A stretch of 41,207 bases of DNA. It comes from a virus. A program made the position numbers and the translations under genes. The DNA lies in the IMG/VR virus record IMGVR_UViG_3300023179_000218, positions 1-41,207 of that record; one strand, given 5' to 3'. Every line of letters starts with the position of its first letter. Positions within the stretch are counted from its first letter, which is position 1. Below the pieces are notes generated by a model. That model made no database searches and had not been told where the DNA came from. It saw nothing but the letters and a program-made list of their open reading frames with translations. Of the stretch, positions 10,662 to 18,427 are shown one piece after another.

Positions 10662-11051
10662 ATGAGAGTCCTGGTCCTCGACGACATCAAGCACCGCCAC
10701 GACACCTTCGATCGAACCTACGACGGTCCTGACGACGAGGTGGTCCACTGCTACAGGTACTTCCACTTCCTGGACATGCTCCTCACCTGCAGGTGGGACC
10801 TGATCCACCTGGACCACGACCTGGGCGACTTCGTGGACAACGCCGACACCTACGTGGATGGCTGGGGCAACTCCCAGGAGTACAATGGGGGGCACGCCGC
10901 CATGAGGGTCTGCGAGCTGGATGACGACTGCCTGCCCGACCGCGTCATCGTCCACTCGGTCAACCCTGTCGGGGCCAGGGCCATGGTGTCGCTCCTGCAG
11001 CGGAGGGGCGTACCTGTCACGTGGGAGCCCTTTGGAGACCTGCCACCCTGA
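10662..11051 (+). CDS. cREC-type receiver-domain protein (129 aa)
   Basis: Seen: M-R-V-L-V-L-D-D at the start (acid pocket of a receiver fold), then W-D-L-I-H-L-D-H-D-L-G at about residues 45-55, N-G-G-H-A-A-M, and V-I-V-H-S-V-N-P-V-G-A followed by M-x-x-L-L-x-x-x-G. This combination, with paired His residues, matches the cyclic-phosphate processing receiver (cREC) family, which was predicted from comparative genomics to act on cyclic phosphate ends of nucleotides or RNA. It fills the entire protein. Its own promoter is of the array type. A phage role in RNA end repair is inference. Confidence 0.75.
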   Translation: MRVLVLDDIKHRHDTFDRTYDGPDDEVVHCYRYFHFLDMLLTCRWDLIHLDHDLGDFVDNADTYVDGWGNSQEYNGGHAAMRVCELDDDCLPDRVIVHSVNPVGARAMVSLLQRRGVPVTWEPFGDLPP

Positions 11052-11084
11052 ACACATCGCTGTAGGACGCGGTACAGTGGCAGC
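11049..11084 (+). promoter_or_regulatory. Leaderless-type promoter for the gene at 11085
   Basis: -35 TGAACA at 11049-11054 (starting with the upstream TGA stop), 18-nt spacer, -10 TACAGT at 11073-11078, six bases to ATG 11085. Confidence 0.65.
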
Positions 11085-11339
11085 ATGCAAGACGGAGACA
11101 AGCTAACAGCCCGACACGTCCTCGACCGGCTCGCAGCCGCTGTCGTCATCCTCGAAGAGCTAGCGGCCGGGGACGTGTCGGGCCTCCACGTTGACGCGCA
11201 GTGGTCTAGCATACCGTACCCTGACGACCACCTGGTTTTTCTCCGCGACCAAGTGTCAGGCCTGGCGGCCTCCCTTAGGGAGGGACCACCCCCCAACCAG
11301 CCTAGAGTCGCCGTCGTCGACACTGAAGGTGCCATGTGA
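11085..11339 (+). CDS. Small hypothetical protein (84 aa)
   Basis: A helical first half (ARHVLDRLAAAVVILEELAAG) and a second part with P-Y-P-D-D-H-L-V-F-L-R-D. Unrecognised. Its ATG-TGA end overlaps the GTG start of the next gene. Confidence 0.65.
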   Translation: MQDGDKLTARHVLDRLAAAVVILEELAAGDVSGLHVDAQWSSIPYPDDHLVFLRDQVSGLAASLREGPPPNQPRVAVVDTEGAM

Positions 11340-11527
11340 CCGAGGAGGACAGGCAGCCGACATCCTTAGAGGATTTCATCCTTGACCAGGCGGCCTCTGC
11401 CGGCTACCGGTCTGGGTGGTTTGACGCTGCCTGCCTGGCCGCCGAGGAGCTAGAGCTGCGAGGCTTCTGGGTGGCTGCCTCTATCGTTAGAGCTGTGGCG
11501 GACATGAGCGAGCTGCCGGAGTCTTAG
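11336..11527 (+). CDS. Small hypothetical protein (63 aa), coupled
   Basis: GTG 11336 overlaps the preceding stop (GTGA). Acidic helices are predicted: SLEDFILDQAASAGYRSG, then FDAACLAAEELELRG and ASIVRAVADM. No family recognised. It ends three bases before, and converges with, the minus-strand gene at 11524. Confidence 0.6.
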   Translation: MTEEDRQPTSLEDFILDQAASAGYRSGWFDAACLAAEELELRGFWVAASIVRAVADMSELPES

Positions 11528-12327
11528 GCGCTGGACGCATCCCGCATCAGTATCCTGTCAAAAGCCCCAGCTCGAGCTGTCATTAGGCGGTCAATGAGGC
11601 CGGCCCGCCTCAGGGCCTTGTATGACAGGTTCTCGACTGACCCCTCCCCATCGCGCTGCAGCCCAGCGCTCCGCATGTCCCGAAGCTTCTTGAGCAGGCC
11701 GTCGGCGCCGGATAGGTCCCATACGGTCTCAGCCCTTCGCATGTTCCTGACGGCTTGGCGTATCTCTTGGGCCAGGGCCCGAGCCTTCTTGGACACGTCT
11801 GGGTACGGCGCCCACTCTCCGGGGTCCTGCCTCTGCACCCACTCGTCCCCGGCGAGGGAGTAGACTCCGGCGGCGTAGTGTGGCTCTGACTCGTCCTGGA
11901 CGTAGACCTCTACCGGGTGCCCCGCTATCTTGATGTCATGTTGCGTGTTCCAGGCCCGTCCCCGCGCCTTGAAGTAGTCGGCCGCCATCGACTCGTCGCT
12001 GTCGTACCTGACCACTAGGTGGACGTCGAGGTCGCCCAGCGGCGACCACCTCTCACCCGTCGTGGACCCCGTCAGGACGACGTCGACTAGCTGGGCTGCC
12101 CCCTCGTCGTCCCCTAGCCCTTCCCACACGTCTTTAGCGACAGCCAGCAGAGCCTCTCTCACCTCAGCGTGCATCTTCTCCTCGTCGTCCCAGACGCGGC
12201 TGTCTAGGCCGTGTGGTGGCCTTGTCACGTCCTTGACGGCGGCTGCCACCGAGACTGCCTTACCCTTCGACTCCTGTAGCGTCATGAGCGCACCATAAAT
12301 AGATGACAGCCTATACTTAGGCTCCAT
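11524..12327 (-). CDS. Predicted nucleotidyltransferase of the pol-beta fold (about 267 aa)
   Basis: The diagnostic motif is V-L-T-G-S-T-T-G-E-R-W-S-P-L-G-D-L-D-V-H-L-V (about residues 85-106), the GS...DhD signature, followed by a plausible third acidic strand in H-P-V-E-V-Y-V. Such enzymes transfer a nucleotide to RNA, protein or drug. The substrate is unknown. The C-terminal third is helical with many Arg. ATG 12327 is chosen; TTG 12333 and ATG 12285 (after TATGGT plus six bases, the array spacing) are alternatives. It is divergent from the gene at 12345 with under 20 bp between starts. Confidence 0.7.
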   Translation of the reverse strand: MEPKYRLSSIYGALMTLQESKGKAVSVAAAVKDVTRPPHGLDSRVWDDEEKMHAEVREALLAVAKDVWEGLGDDEGAAQLVDVVLTGSTTGERWSPLGDLDVHLVVRYDSDESMAADYFKARGRAWNTQHDIKIAGHPVEVYVQDESEPHYAAGVYSLAGDEWVQRQDPGEWAPYPDVSKKARALAQEIRQAVRNMRRAETVWDLSGADGLLKKLRDMRSAGLQRDGEGSVENLSYKALRRAGLIDRLMTARAGAFDRILMRDASSA

Positions 12328-12344
12328 AAGCAAGGGATTACAGC

Positions 12345-13859
12345 ATGAAGAAAAACAGTGTTAGCAAGCTGCTGCAGAGTGAGGCCGCCACATCAAACTA
12401 CGTCGACTCGCTGGTAGAGGAGTCCGAGGCGGCAGAGAGGGCGGCAGCCATCCGCCGCGTCAGGCTGGTGTCAGAGGCCCGACTCGCTTCGATGGTGTCT
12501 GCGTACAAGAAGAGGACCCTGGCTGAGGGCCGCTCGCTTGCGAGCGACGAGCTGGCCCGTAAGATCGTTAGTGAGTCTGCCCGCCTAGAGCGCCTTGTCA
12601 TCATGGAGGCCCTGGCAGGGTCGTCTGGGAAGGAGATCAAGGCGGCCTACAAGGGCATCTTCGACGCGATGCAGCACATCGCGAAGGTGAGCCCAGAGGT
12701 TAAAAATCTCTTCGACAAAGACCACGAGAATTTCCAGCTGGCCATGAACGCCTCTGCACCGGCTGACTCCTCGTCCTCGGACCTCGACAAGTTCCGCAAA
12801 AAGCTAGAGTCCATGCTGCCCAACATGTTGCAGCTGACTGCGGCGATGCGCAATGTGGCGATCAGCCTGGACGGCGGCGCCCTCGGCAACATAGTGTCGC
12901 AGTTGGGCCCTGACAAGACCCTCAGTAAGGGCTTCGCTGAACTCCTCGCTTCCACTAAGGAGGTGGCAGCCGACGCGGAGTTAGACAGGGTACCCATGAA
13001 GAAGTCTTTCCTGTCGCGTGCTGCGGGCAAAATTTCAAAACTCTTCGGCAAGTCAGAGGGTGTCGTCGACATGGAGAAGAAGTTCACAGACACGTTGGAG
13101 GCGATCGTCACGCGGGCTGCCCCAGGGGTGATGAAGAAGGACGTGGCCCACAAGTTCTCGCTCGACATACTCCTTAACACCACCCCCACGACTCTCTCAG
13201 ACGCCTTCAATACGTTTGATACGGAGGTAACCCAGCACGTCGACAACAAGTTCCTGCAGGCGTCTGCCATGGCCGCTTCGAAGGTGTCTTTCGGCAAGGG
13301 CCTGTCTGATATCATCAGCGGTGGTAGCAGCGTGACAAGAGGGGACGGCGGTAGCCGCAGCGTCGTAGGAGCTGCCGGAGCTACCGGAGGCACCCAGGAA
13401 CCTTCAAAACCAGAGGCGTCAGCGTCGGATGACGCCGCAGCCAAGGTGGCTTCCTCTGTCTCGACGGCCCTGTCCGACATAAAGAATGCGTTCATTAAAA
13501 AGTCTGCCGCCTCGAAGCGGAACCCAAAGTTCTTTGATCCAGTCGTCAAGGCGCTTGACAGCGTCGGCCTGCTACGTGGAGTTAACCTCACTGAGGCTGG
13601 CGGCCGCTTCAAGTCAAACGTTAACGTCGACGCTGTCCTCGACGCCATCAAGAACGAGCCTGTCATCTCTGTCGCCTACTCGAAGGCCCATGGGTGGAAG
13701 GGCGTTTCAGCTGATGAGATCAAGTCCGACAGGGACGTCCGCAGCGTCGTCAGCTTCCTCATCAGCATGGGGGTCGTCAAGACGCCGCCGCAGCAGGCCA
13801 ACGAGTCTGCAGACGCCGGCCAGCTGAAGAGGTGGATGAAGATCGCTGGGCTGTCCTGA
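12345..13859 (+). CDS. Unknown 504-residue protein
   Basis: Not recognised. Residues 1-110 are charged helices (SESARLERLVIMEALAGS), 110-330 continue helical with Lys-rich parts, and about 340-375 are a low-complexity Gly/Ala/Ser/Thr linker. A C-terminal domain (about 390-504) follows, with VVKALDSVGLLRG and VSVAYSKAHGWKG-like sequence ending KRWMKIAGLS. The linker and two-domain plan suit an internal virion or scaffold-type protein, or a phage-specific DNA-binding factor. Codon use is like its neighbours. No array-type promoter precedes it. Confidence 0.65.
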   Translation: MKKNSVSKLLQSEAATSNYVDSLVEESEAAERAAAIRRVRLVSEARLASMVSAYKKRTLAEGRSLASDELARKIVSESARLERLVIMEALAGSSGKEIKAAYKGIFDAMQHIAKVSPEVKNLFDKDHENFQLAMNASAPADSSSSDLDKFRKKLESMLPNMLQLTAAMRNVAISLDGGALGNIVSQLGPDKTLSKGFAELLASTKEVAADAELDRVPMKKSFLSRAAGKISKLFGKSEGVVDMEKKFTDTLEAIVTRAAPGVMKKDVAHKFSLDILLNTTPTTLSDAFNTFDTEVTQHVDNKFLQASAMAASKVSFGKGLSDIISGGSSVTRGDGGSRSVVGAAGATGGTQEPSKPEASASDDAAAKVASSVSTALSDIKNAFIKKSAASKRNPKFFDPVVKALDSVGLLRGVNLTEAGGRFKSNVNVDAVLDAIKNEPVISVAYSKAHGWKGVSADEIKSDRDVRSVVSFLISMGVVKTPPQQANESADAGQLKRWMKIAGLS

Positions 13860-13903
13860 CATCGACAGCCCAGGAATATTGGAAGCGAGGCGGGAGGTGG
13901 AAC

Positions 13904-14128
13904 ATGGGCCCTGAAGCTCCTGATTATTCAGGCGATCCACTGGCCTACCTGCGGGCCTACGTCGAGTGCCTCCTCAGGGAAGGAAAGGCCAACCGGCCGC
14001 GGAAGGGCATGAAGTCTCGGTGGAGCCTCAAGTACAAGAGGTCCATCGACTGCTCCCACCCTCGGGGGTTCTCCCAGACAAACTACTGCAAGAGGCGGGC
14101 CCGGGGAGGCCACTACTCAGACGGGTGA
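13904..14128 (+). CDS. Small phage protein with C-S-H-P-R-G-F-S-Q motif (74 aa)
   Basis: ATG 13904 is preferred over an upstream in-frame start that would overlap the previous gene, because GGGAGGTGG lies just before it. Residues about 50-70 contain S-I-D-C-S-H-P-R-G-F-S-Q then Y-C-K-R-R-A-R-G-G, a Cys/basic motif that I recognise from small proteins and protein tails in other large phages, though I cannot name its function. Its stop TGA 14126-14128 forms the -35 of the ligase promoter. Confidence 0.6.
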   Translation: MGPEAPDYSGDPLAYLRAYVECLLREGKANRPRKGMKSRWSLKYKRSIDCSHPRGFSQTNYCKRRARGGHYSDG

Positions 14129-14161
14129 AAAGCTGGCCCAGCCTGGTGTATGGTAGCTACC
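14126..14161 (+). promoter_or_regulatory. Leaderless-type promoter for the DNA ligase gene
   Basis: -35 TGAAAA at 14126-14131, 17-nt spacer, -10 TATGGT at 14149-14154, seven bases to ATG 14162. It is the same element as in the left array and sets the ligase start. Confidence 0.75.
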
Positions 14162-15511
14162 ATGGACAGCGTCTACACCATCCTAGAGGCACTGGAGTCC
14201 GACAACTCCCGCCTCTTCAAGGAAGATCTACTGCACAAGAACCGGTCCAACGACCTCCTGCGTCAGGTCTTCGTTGCGACCAGCGATCCCTACACGAACT
14301 ATTACGTCTCCAAGTTCAAGATGCCAGCGGCTGTCCCAAGTCAGCTCGTGGACAATGACATGCAGCTCAAGGCATTCCTGGAAGTCCTGCTTCCCGACCT
14401 AGCTTCACGTAAGATTGTTGGCAACGAGGCCAAGTCTGTCGTCTCGGCAGCCTTCCAGCTGATGACACCCCTACAGCAGAAGTGGTGCCTCAGAATCCTT
14501 CTCCGCAACCTTCGGGTCGGCGTGATGGAGACGACCATCAACAAGGTGTGGCCGGGCTCCATCTCCAAGTTCTCGGTGCAACTGGCCGAGACCCTCCGGT
14601 CCCACTTCGAGGAGGATAAGGGTATCATCCTCGACGAGGAGGTTCAGTTCCCGGTTCGAGTGGAACCGAAGTTGGATGGTCTCCGATGCGTTGCCGTGAA
14701 GCACAACGGCGAGGTGACCATGTTCACGCGTAGTGGAACTGTGCTCGACACTCTTCCCACGATCAAGGCAATCCTTGAGGCAGCTCCGTGGGACAACTTC
14801 GTTCTCGACGGGGAAACAATGGGCGAGACGTGGAACGACTCGGCTTCCGTCGTAATGTCGCGAAAGAACGGCAAGGACGACTCCGGCATAAAGTACCACG
14901 TCTTCGATGCCATCGAGCTCGAGGATTGGCGCGTCCAAAAGAGCGCAACCGAGCTTGAGAGTCGAATCCAGCTCGTCATTGACCTTCTCTCGCAGCTCCC
15001 AGCTGGTTCCCCCGTCGTCCCAGTTCCAGGCGCCACAGTCAACTGTCTCAACGGCCTGATGAAGTTCTACTCGTCTGCGATGGAGCAGGGTCACGAAGGA
15101 GTCATGGTGAAGGACCTGAACGCCACCTACGCCTTCAAACGGTCTGGCTCTGTCCTCAAGCTGAAGCCTGTCACCACGTACGAAGGGGTGATCGTGGGCA
15201 ACTACGAGGGCAAGCGTGGTTCCAAACGTGAGGGATTGTGGGGCGGGTTTGAGGTCGTGCTGCCTAACGGGGTCGTGACCCGCGTTGCAGGCGGTTTCAC
15301 CGACAAGCTCAAGGCTGAAATCAACTTGGATCCTGGCTCTTGGGTCGGAAAGATCGTCGAGATGGAAGGCCAGCCCGACCCGCTCACCCAGGACGGTCTG
15401 ACCCGTGATGGCAGAGTGAGATTCCCTGTGTTCATTCGTGAACGGGATGAACGTGACGTGGATCGTAGGCTTCTTGAAGCCTATAAGGCTTATTCAAAAT
15501 CTAATTCATGA
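14162..15511 (+). CDS. ATP-dependent DNA ligase (449 aa)
   Basis: Seals nicks in DNA through a ligase-adenylate intermediate. The adenylation motif is P-K-L-D-G-L-R (about residues 165-172, catalytic Lys in K-L-D-G). Downstream are D-G-E-T-M-G-E (motif III type), E-G-V-M-V-K-D (motif IV) and L-K-L-K-P (motif V). The N-terminal 150 residues form the helical DNA-binding part (MTPLQQKWCLRILLRNLRVG), as in T4-type and other phage ligases. Start is ATG 14162; a frame from 14150 would put the -10 in the coding region. Probable role in replication and repair of the phage genome. Confidence 0.92.
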   Translation: MDSVYTILEALESDNSRLFKEDLLHKNRSNDLLRQVFVATSDPYTNYYVSKFKMPAAVPSQLVDNDMQLKAFLEVLLPDLASRKIVGNEAKSVVSAAFQLMTPLQQKWCLRILLRNLRVGVMETTINKVWPGSISKFSVQLAETLRSHFEEDKGIILDEEVQFPVRVEPKLDGLRCVAVKHNGEVTMFTRSGTVLDTLPTIKAILEAAPWDNFVLDGETMGETWNDSASVVMSRKNGKDDSGIKYHVFDAIELEDWRVQKSATELESRIQLVIDLLSQLPAGSPVVPVPGATVNCLNGLMKFYSSAMEQGHEGVMVKDLNATYAFKRSGSVLKLKPVTTYEGVIVGNYEGKRGSKREGLWGGFEVVLPNGVVTRVAGGFTDKLKAEINLDPGSWVGKIVEMEGQPDPLTQDGLTRDGRVRFPVFIRERDERDVDRRLLEAYKAYSKSNS

Positions 15512-15526
15512 TGTATAAACATGCTT

Positions 15527-16351
15527 ATGAAAGATCTAGTAGCATTGCTGCTAGCTAGCGTAGCGTCAATTCGTGCACAAGCTGTTATCGCTTCAAACAA
15601 CTACGGTGTTCCCTACAACGGAATTGGCGCGATACCAGCAATATTAGCTCGCGAAGCACATTTTCCAATGCGTCGTAGAGTATTGATGGCTTTGCTGGTC
15701 AGATATTTTCCAGACAAATACAGAGAATCGATCTATGAAGCAATGACAGTTGTCGGGCTGTTCTTGGCTCTTCTTACGATGAATTCGTGTTACGGCATGA
15801 ACGCTGCTTTGCTTCTTGCCGCATTTTTACCTTTAACCTACAGGTTTGATTATTGGGACTGGATTCCGGAGGTTGGAGCTGCTATCGCGGCGACGTCTGG
15901 CAGAATTGACCTAGTTTATCCATGGACTATTGCTGCTGCTCTGTCTAGGGAAACTGCGCCAATAATTCCCATAATTTGGCTGTGCTATGTTGGCGACATT
16001 AAGACATGTGTCTATTTGTCTGCCGTCATTGCAGTTGTCACGTTGGGAGTCATACAGTGGCAGGGCACACGGCCGTTTCTTGGTGGAAGAATTCAAGCAG
16101 CAGGAAACGGCCACCAGCTAGCATGGTGGCTAGAAAATGTTGGTCGAACGATTTTGATGAGATCAGATCAGACGTCGACTAACATCATAACAGCCGCTTG
16201 CGTAATTGTTTGTGTTAATTTAGGATTTCCTCGGGCTCTACCTTGGCTCTGTATGCTGACAGCAGGTTGGCTTTGGGCGGTAGCTGTAGAAACTCGAGTT
16301 TTTACGATTTGTTTGATACCAGTAGTGCTTTGGCTGTGTGGGTTTACCTAA
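15527..16351 (+). CDS. Polytopic membrane protein, possibly a GT-C-type glycosyltransferase (274 aa)
   Basis: About seven to eight hydrophobic segments (for example VVGLFLALLTMNSCYG, CVYLSAVIAVVTLG and IITAACVIVCVNLGF). The pattern Y-W-D-W-I-P-E, then R-I-D-L-V, and L-S-R-E-T-A-P resembles the conserved loops of membrane mannosyl/glycosyltransferase-like proteins, but the likeness is weak. TATAAA lies seven bases before ATG 15527; ATG 15521 is the alternative. The DNA is clearly AT-richer than the ligase before it, so it was probably acquired. It adjoins a soluble glycosyltransferase, suggesting joint action on a surface glycan. Confidence 0.6.
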   Translation: MKDLVALLLASVASIRAQAVIASNNYGVPYNGIGAIPAILAREAHFPMRRRVLMALLVRYFPDKYRESIYEAMTVVGLFLALLTMNSCYGMNAALLLAAFLPLTYRFDYWDWIPEVGAAIAATSGRIDLVYPWTIAAALSRETAPIIPIIWLCYVGDIKTCVYLSAVIAVVTLGVIQWQGTRPFLGGRIQAAGNGHQLAWWLENVGRTILMRSDQTSTNIITAACVIVCVNLGFPRALPWLCMLTAGWLWAVAVETRVFTICLIPVVLWLCGFT

Positions 16352-16367
16352 AGGTAAAATTTAGAGA

Positions 16368-18023
16368 ATGAAAGTAACTGTTTTACTTCCACACCTCTCA
16401 TCAGTTGATGGCATTCATCTTCCTTGCAGAGAAGAGGGCTTAAAAAGATGCCTCTCATCTCTTCGAGAGCAATCATACGATCAGGAAGATTTGGATATCA
16501 TTATCCTTGGCGGCCCTGAAACTGTTCCCCAGAAGGTTGCGAGAGGAGTTGAAACGTCAACCGGAGAGTACATTGTTTTTGCCGCAAATGACATGGAGTT
16601 CGAGCCCAGCGCCATAGAGCTTGCTATCAAAGACTCCCAAGAGAACTGCGCGGCTCTCGTAGCGTTTGCTGGAAACCCTATCCTGCCCGACGAAGGTAAC
16701 ATCTGCGAGCATTTTATAATTCGTCGTGATTTCATTCCGCGGCTAGACAACGAGCAGATCTTTAGCACCGATTTCCACCACACCTGCTGCGATAACTGGC
16801 TGTGGGAGCAAGCGAAGCGTTTGGGCCAAGCGTACAAATCAAATCGCGCTAAGATTCGCCACAACCACTTCAGCGTAACGGGAAAAATGGATAGTGTCTA
16901 TGAGCGTGGATGGTCAAATAGAGAACTCGATAAAGAAATTTTGAGAAAAAAGATGAGAAGCCGACCGAAGATCGCTGTCTACACCATCACAAAGAACGAG
17001 GAGAAGTTCATCAAGCGCTACTGCGAGTCAGCCGCAGACGCTGACTACATCGTGGTCGTCGATACGGGCAGCACCGACGACACCCTTGGGGTCGCGAGGG
17101 ACTGCGGCGCGATCGTCCACGAGGTCAACGTCATTCCCTGGCGGTTCGATGTGGCACGGAACGCGTCGTTGGCCCTGCTCCCAGCCGACGCCGACGTCTG
17201 CGTCGCCGCTGACGCCGACGAAGTTCTGACACCCGGGTGGCGCGATGAGATCGAACGTGTCTGGACGAAAGACGCGACCCGACTCCGGTACCTGTACGAC
17301 TGGGGCAGCAATATCAGCTTCATGTGTGACAAGATACACTCTCGCCGGGGCTACAGCTGGCGACACCCGTGCCACGAACGCCTCGTCGCAGACCCACGTA
17401 TCGTTGAGAAGTACGTCGAGACAGACAAGCTCATCATTGTTCACAGGCCTGACGAGACGAAGAGCCGCGGGCAGTACCTCGACCTCCTATCAGTCGGCGT
17501 CAAAGAGGACCCACACGACCCACGCAACAGCTTCTACTACGCCCGTGAGCTGACGTTCTACGGCAAGCATGCAGAGGCCACCGTCGAGCTGCAGAGGTAC
17601 CTGTCTCTGCCTGGCTCCACCTGGGCAGAGGAGAGGGCTTTTGCCATGCGACTCCTCGGAGACTCAGCGGAGGCGCTCGGGCGCCGCGACGAGGCGCTGT
17701 CCTGGTACAGGAAGGGGACACACGAGGCCTCACATAGGAAGGAGCCATGGCTGGCCCTCTCTGAGGCGTGCTATAGACGCTCCCTGTGGGAGGAGTGTCG
17801 CTACGCAGCCAGACAGTGCCTCTCTGCCCAGCCTAGCACTAGCTGGCCGACAGACGCCAAGGCAGAGAGCTACCACCCACACGACATGCTGGCTATTTCG
17901 TCTTTTTGGTTGGGTGACTTGGCTGCCGCCAGGGCCAGCGGCCAGAGGGCCTGTGACATAGCACCCAGCGACGAGCGTCTCCGCTCCAACATGAGGTGGT
18001 ACCAGGAAACGCCAGGTGCGTAA
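16368..18023 (+). CDS. Double GT2-type glycosyltransferase with TPR-like tail (551 aa)
   Basis: Two family-2 glycosyltransferase domains in one chain. The first (about residues 1-200) starts MKVTVLLPHLSSVDG and has G-E-Y-I-V-F-A-A-N-D in place of the usual DxD. The second (about 205-380) starts PKIAVYTITKNEEKFI, with V-V-V-D-T-G-S-T-D-D-T and V-A-A-D-A-D-E-V-L containing DAD, so it is probably the active one. The last 170 residues read as TPR helices. It would transfer sugars to a host or virion acceptor. The first domain's DNA is AT-rich and the second's GC-rich (change near 16960), so it may be a fusion. A TAAAAT box seven bases before the ATG may be its -10. Confidence 0.8.
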   Translation: MKVTVLLPHLSSVDGIHLPCREEGLKRCLSSLREQSYDQEDLDIIILGGPETVPQKVARGVETSTGEYIVFAANDMEFEPSAIELAIKDSQENCAALVAFAGNPILPDEGNICEHFIIRRDFIPRLDNEQIFSTDFHHTCCDNWLWEQAKRLGQAYKSNRAKIRHNHFSVTGKMDSVYERGWSNRELDKEILRKKMRSRPKIAVYTITKNEEKFIKRYCESAADADYIVVVDTGSTDDTLGVARDCGAIVHEVNVIPWRFDVARNASLALLPADADVCVAADADEVLTPGWRDEIERVWTKDATRLRYLYDWGSNISFMCDKIHSRRGYSWRHPCHERLVADPRIVEKYVETDKLIIVHRPDETKSRGQYLDLLSVGVKEDPHDPRNSFYYARELTFYGKHAEATVELQRYLSLPGSTWAEERAFAMRLLGDSAEALGRRDEALSWYRKGTHEASHRKEPWLALSEACYRRSLWEECRYAARQCLSAQPSTSWPTDAKAESYHPHDMLAISSFWLGDLAAARASGQRACDIAPSDERLRSNMRWYQETPGA

Positions 18024-18166
18024 GCCTTGGTTACATCCGGCGTAGGCGCAATAAATATAGGTCACCATGCAGCGTGCTGTCGAATTCGCGACACCTGGGG
18101 TGTAAGTTTGGCCTACAGGGCTCAATACTTTGTGGGACGCAAGTCGTCCCAAGGGGCAGGTCTTCC
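18024..18166 (+). promoter_or_regulatory. Leader region with possible late promoter and hairpin
   Basis: Holds AATAAATATAGG (about 18049-18060), resembling the TATAAATA core of T4-type late promoters, and a hairpin GGGACG-CAAGT-CGTCCC near 18134-18150. A 12-codon frame from ATG 18067 ends at a TAA and is not called. Otherwise nothing recognisable is seen. Confidence 0.35.
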
Positions 18167-18427
18167 GTGAGGGTCGGCGTCGGCGACACAGCAGTGCTGT
18201 CACCGGGCTTTACCCACGCCGAGGTCCGTAGCGCCCCAGGCATGGTCCACTCGTCTGTGGTGGGACAAATGACCACAGGATCGGTGGCCATAGTGCTAGA
18301 GGTCTTAGATTCGTCTGCGCTTGAAGCGCGTGTACTGCTCGGGTCCAACGTTGTTGGATGGGTGGTCGGGTCTTGCCTCCAGCCTGTTGTCGGAGGAAGG
18401 GGCACGAAACAGGAGATAGTGAAATGA
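18167..18427 (+). CDS. Small SH3-like protein (86 aa), coupled to the lytic enzyme
   Basis: GTG 18167 is preferred: AAGGGG lies about ten bases upstream, and codons before it are uncharacteristic. The sequence VGVGDTAVLSPGFTHAE, then TGSVAIVLEVLDSS and VLLGSNVVGWVVGSCL, reads as the strands of a bacterial SH3-type barrel. Such domains often bind cell walls. Its stop overlaps the ATG of the lytic enzyme gene (ATGA), so the two are translated together and may form a cell-wall-targeted pair. Confidence 0.6.
   Translation: MRVGVGDTAVLSPGFTHAEVRSAPGMVHSSVVGQMTTGSVAIVLEVLDSSALEARVLLGSNVVGWVVGSCLQPVVGGRGTKQEIVK

Noticed and set aside
18067-18105. A 12-codon frame after AATAAATATAGG, possibly the real start of the SH3-like gene by frameshift
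   Set aside because: It ends at a TAA in a different frame from the SH3-like protein, and no slippery sequence is seen.
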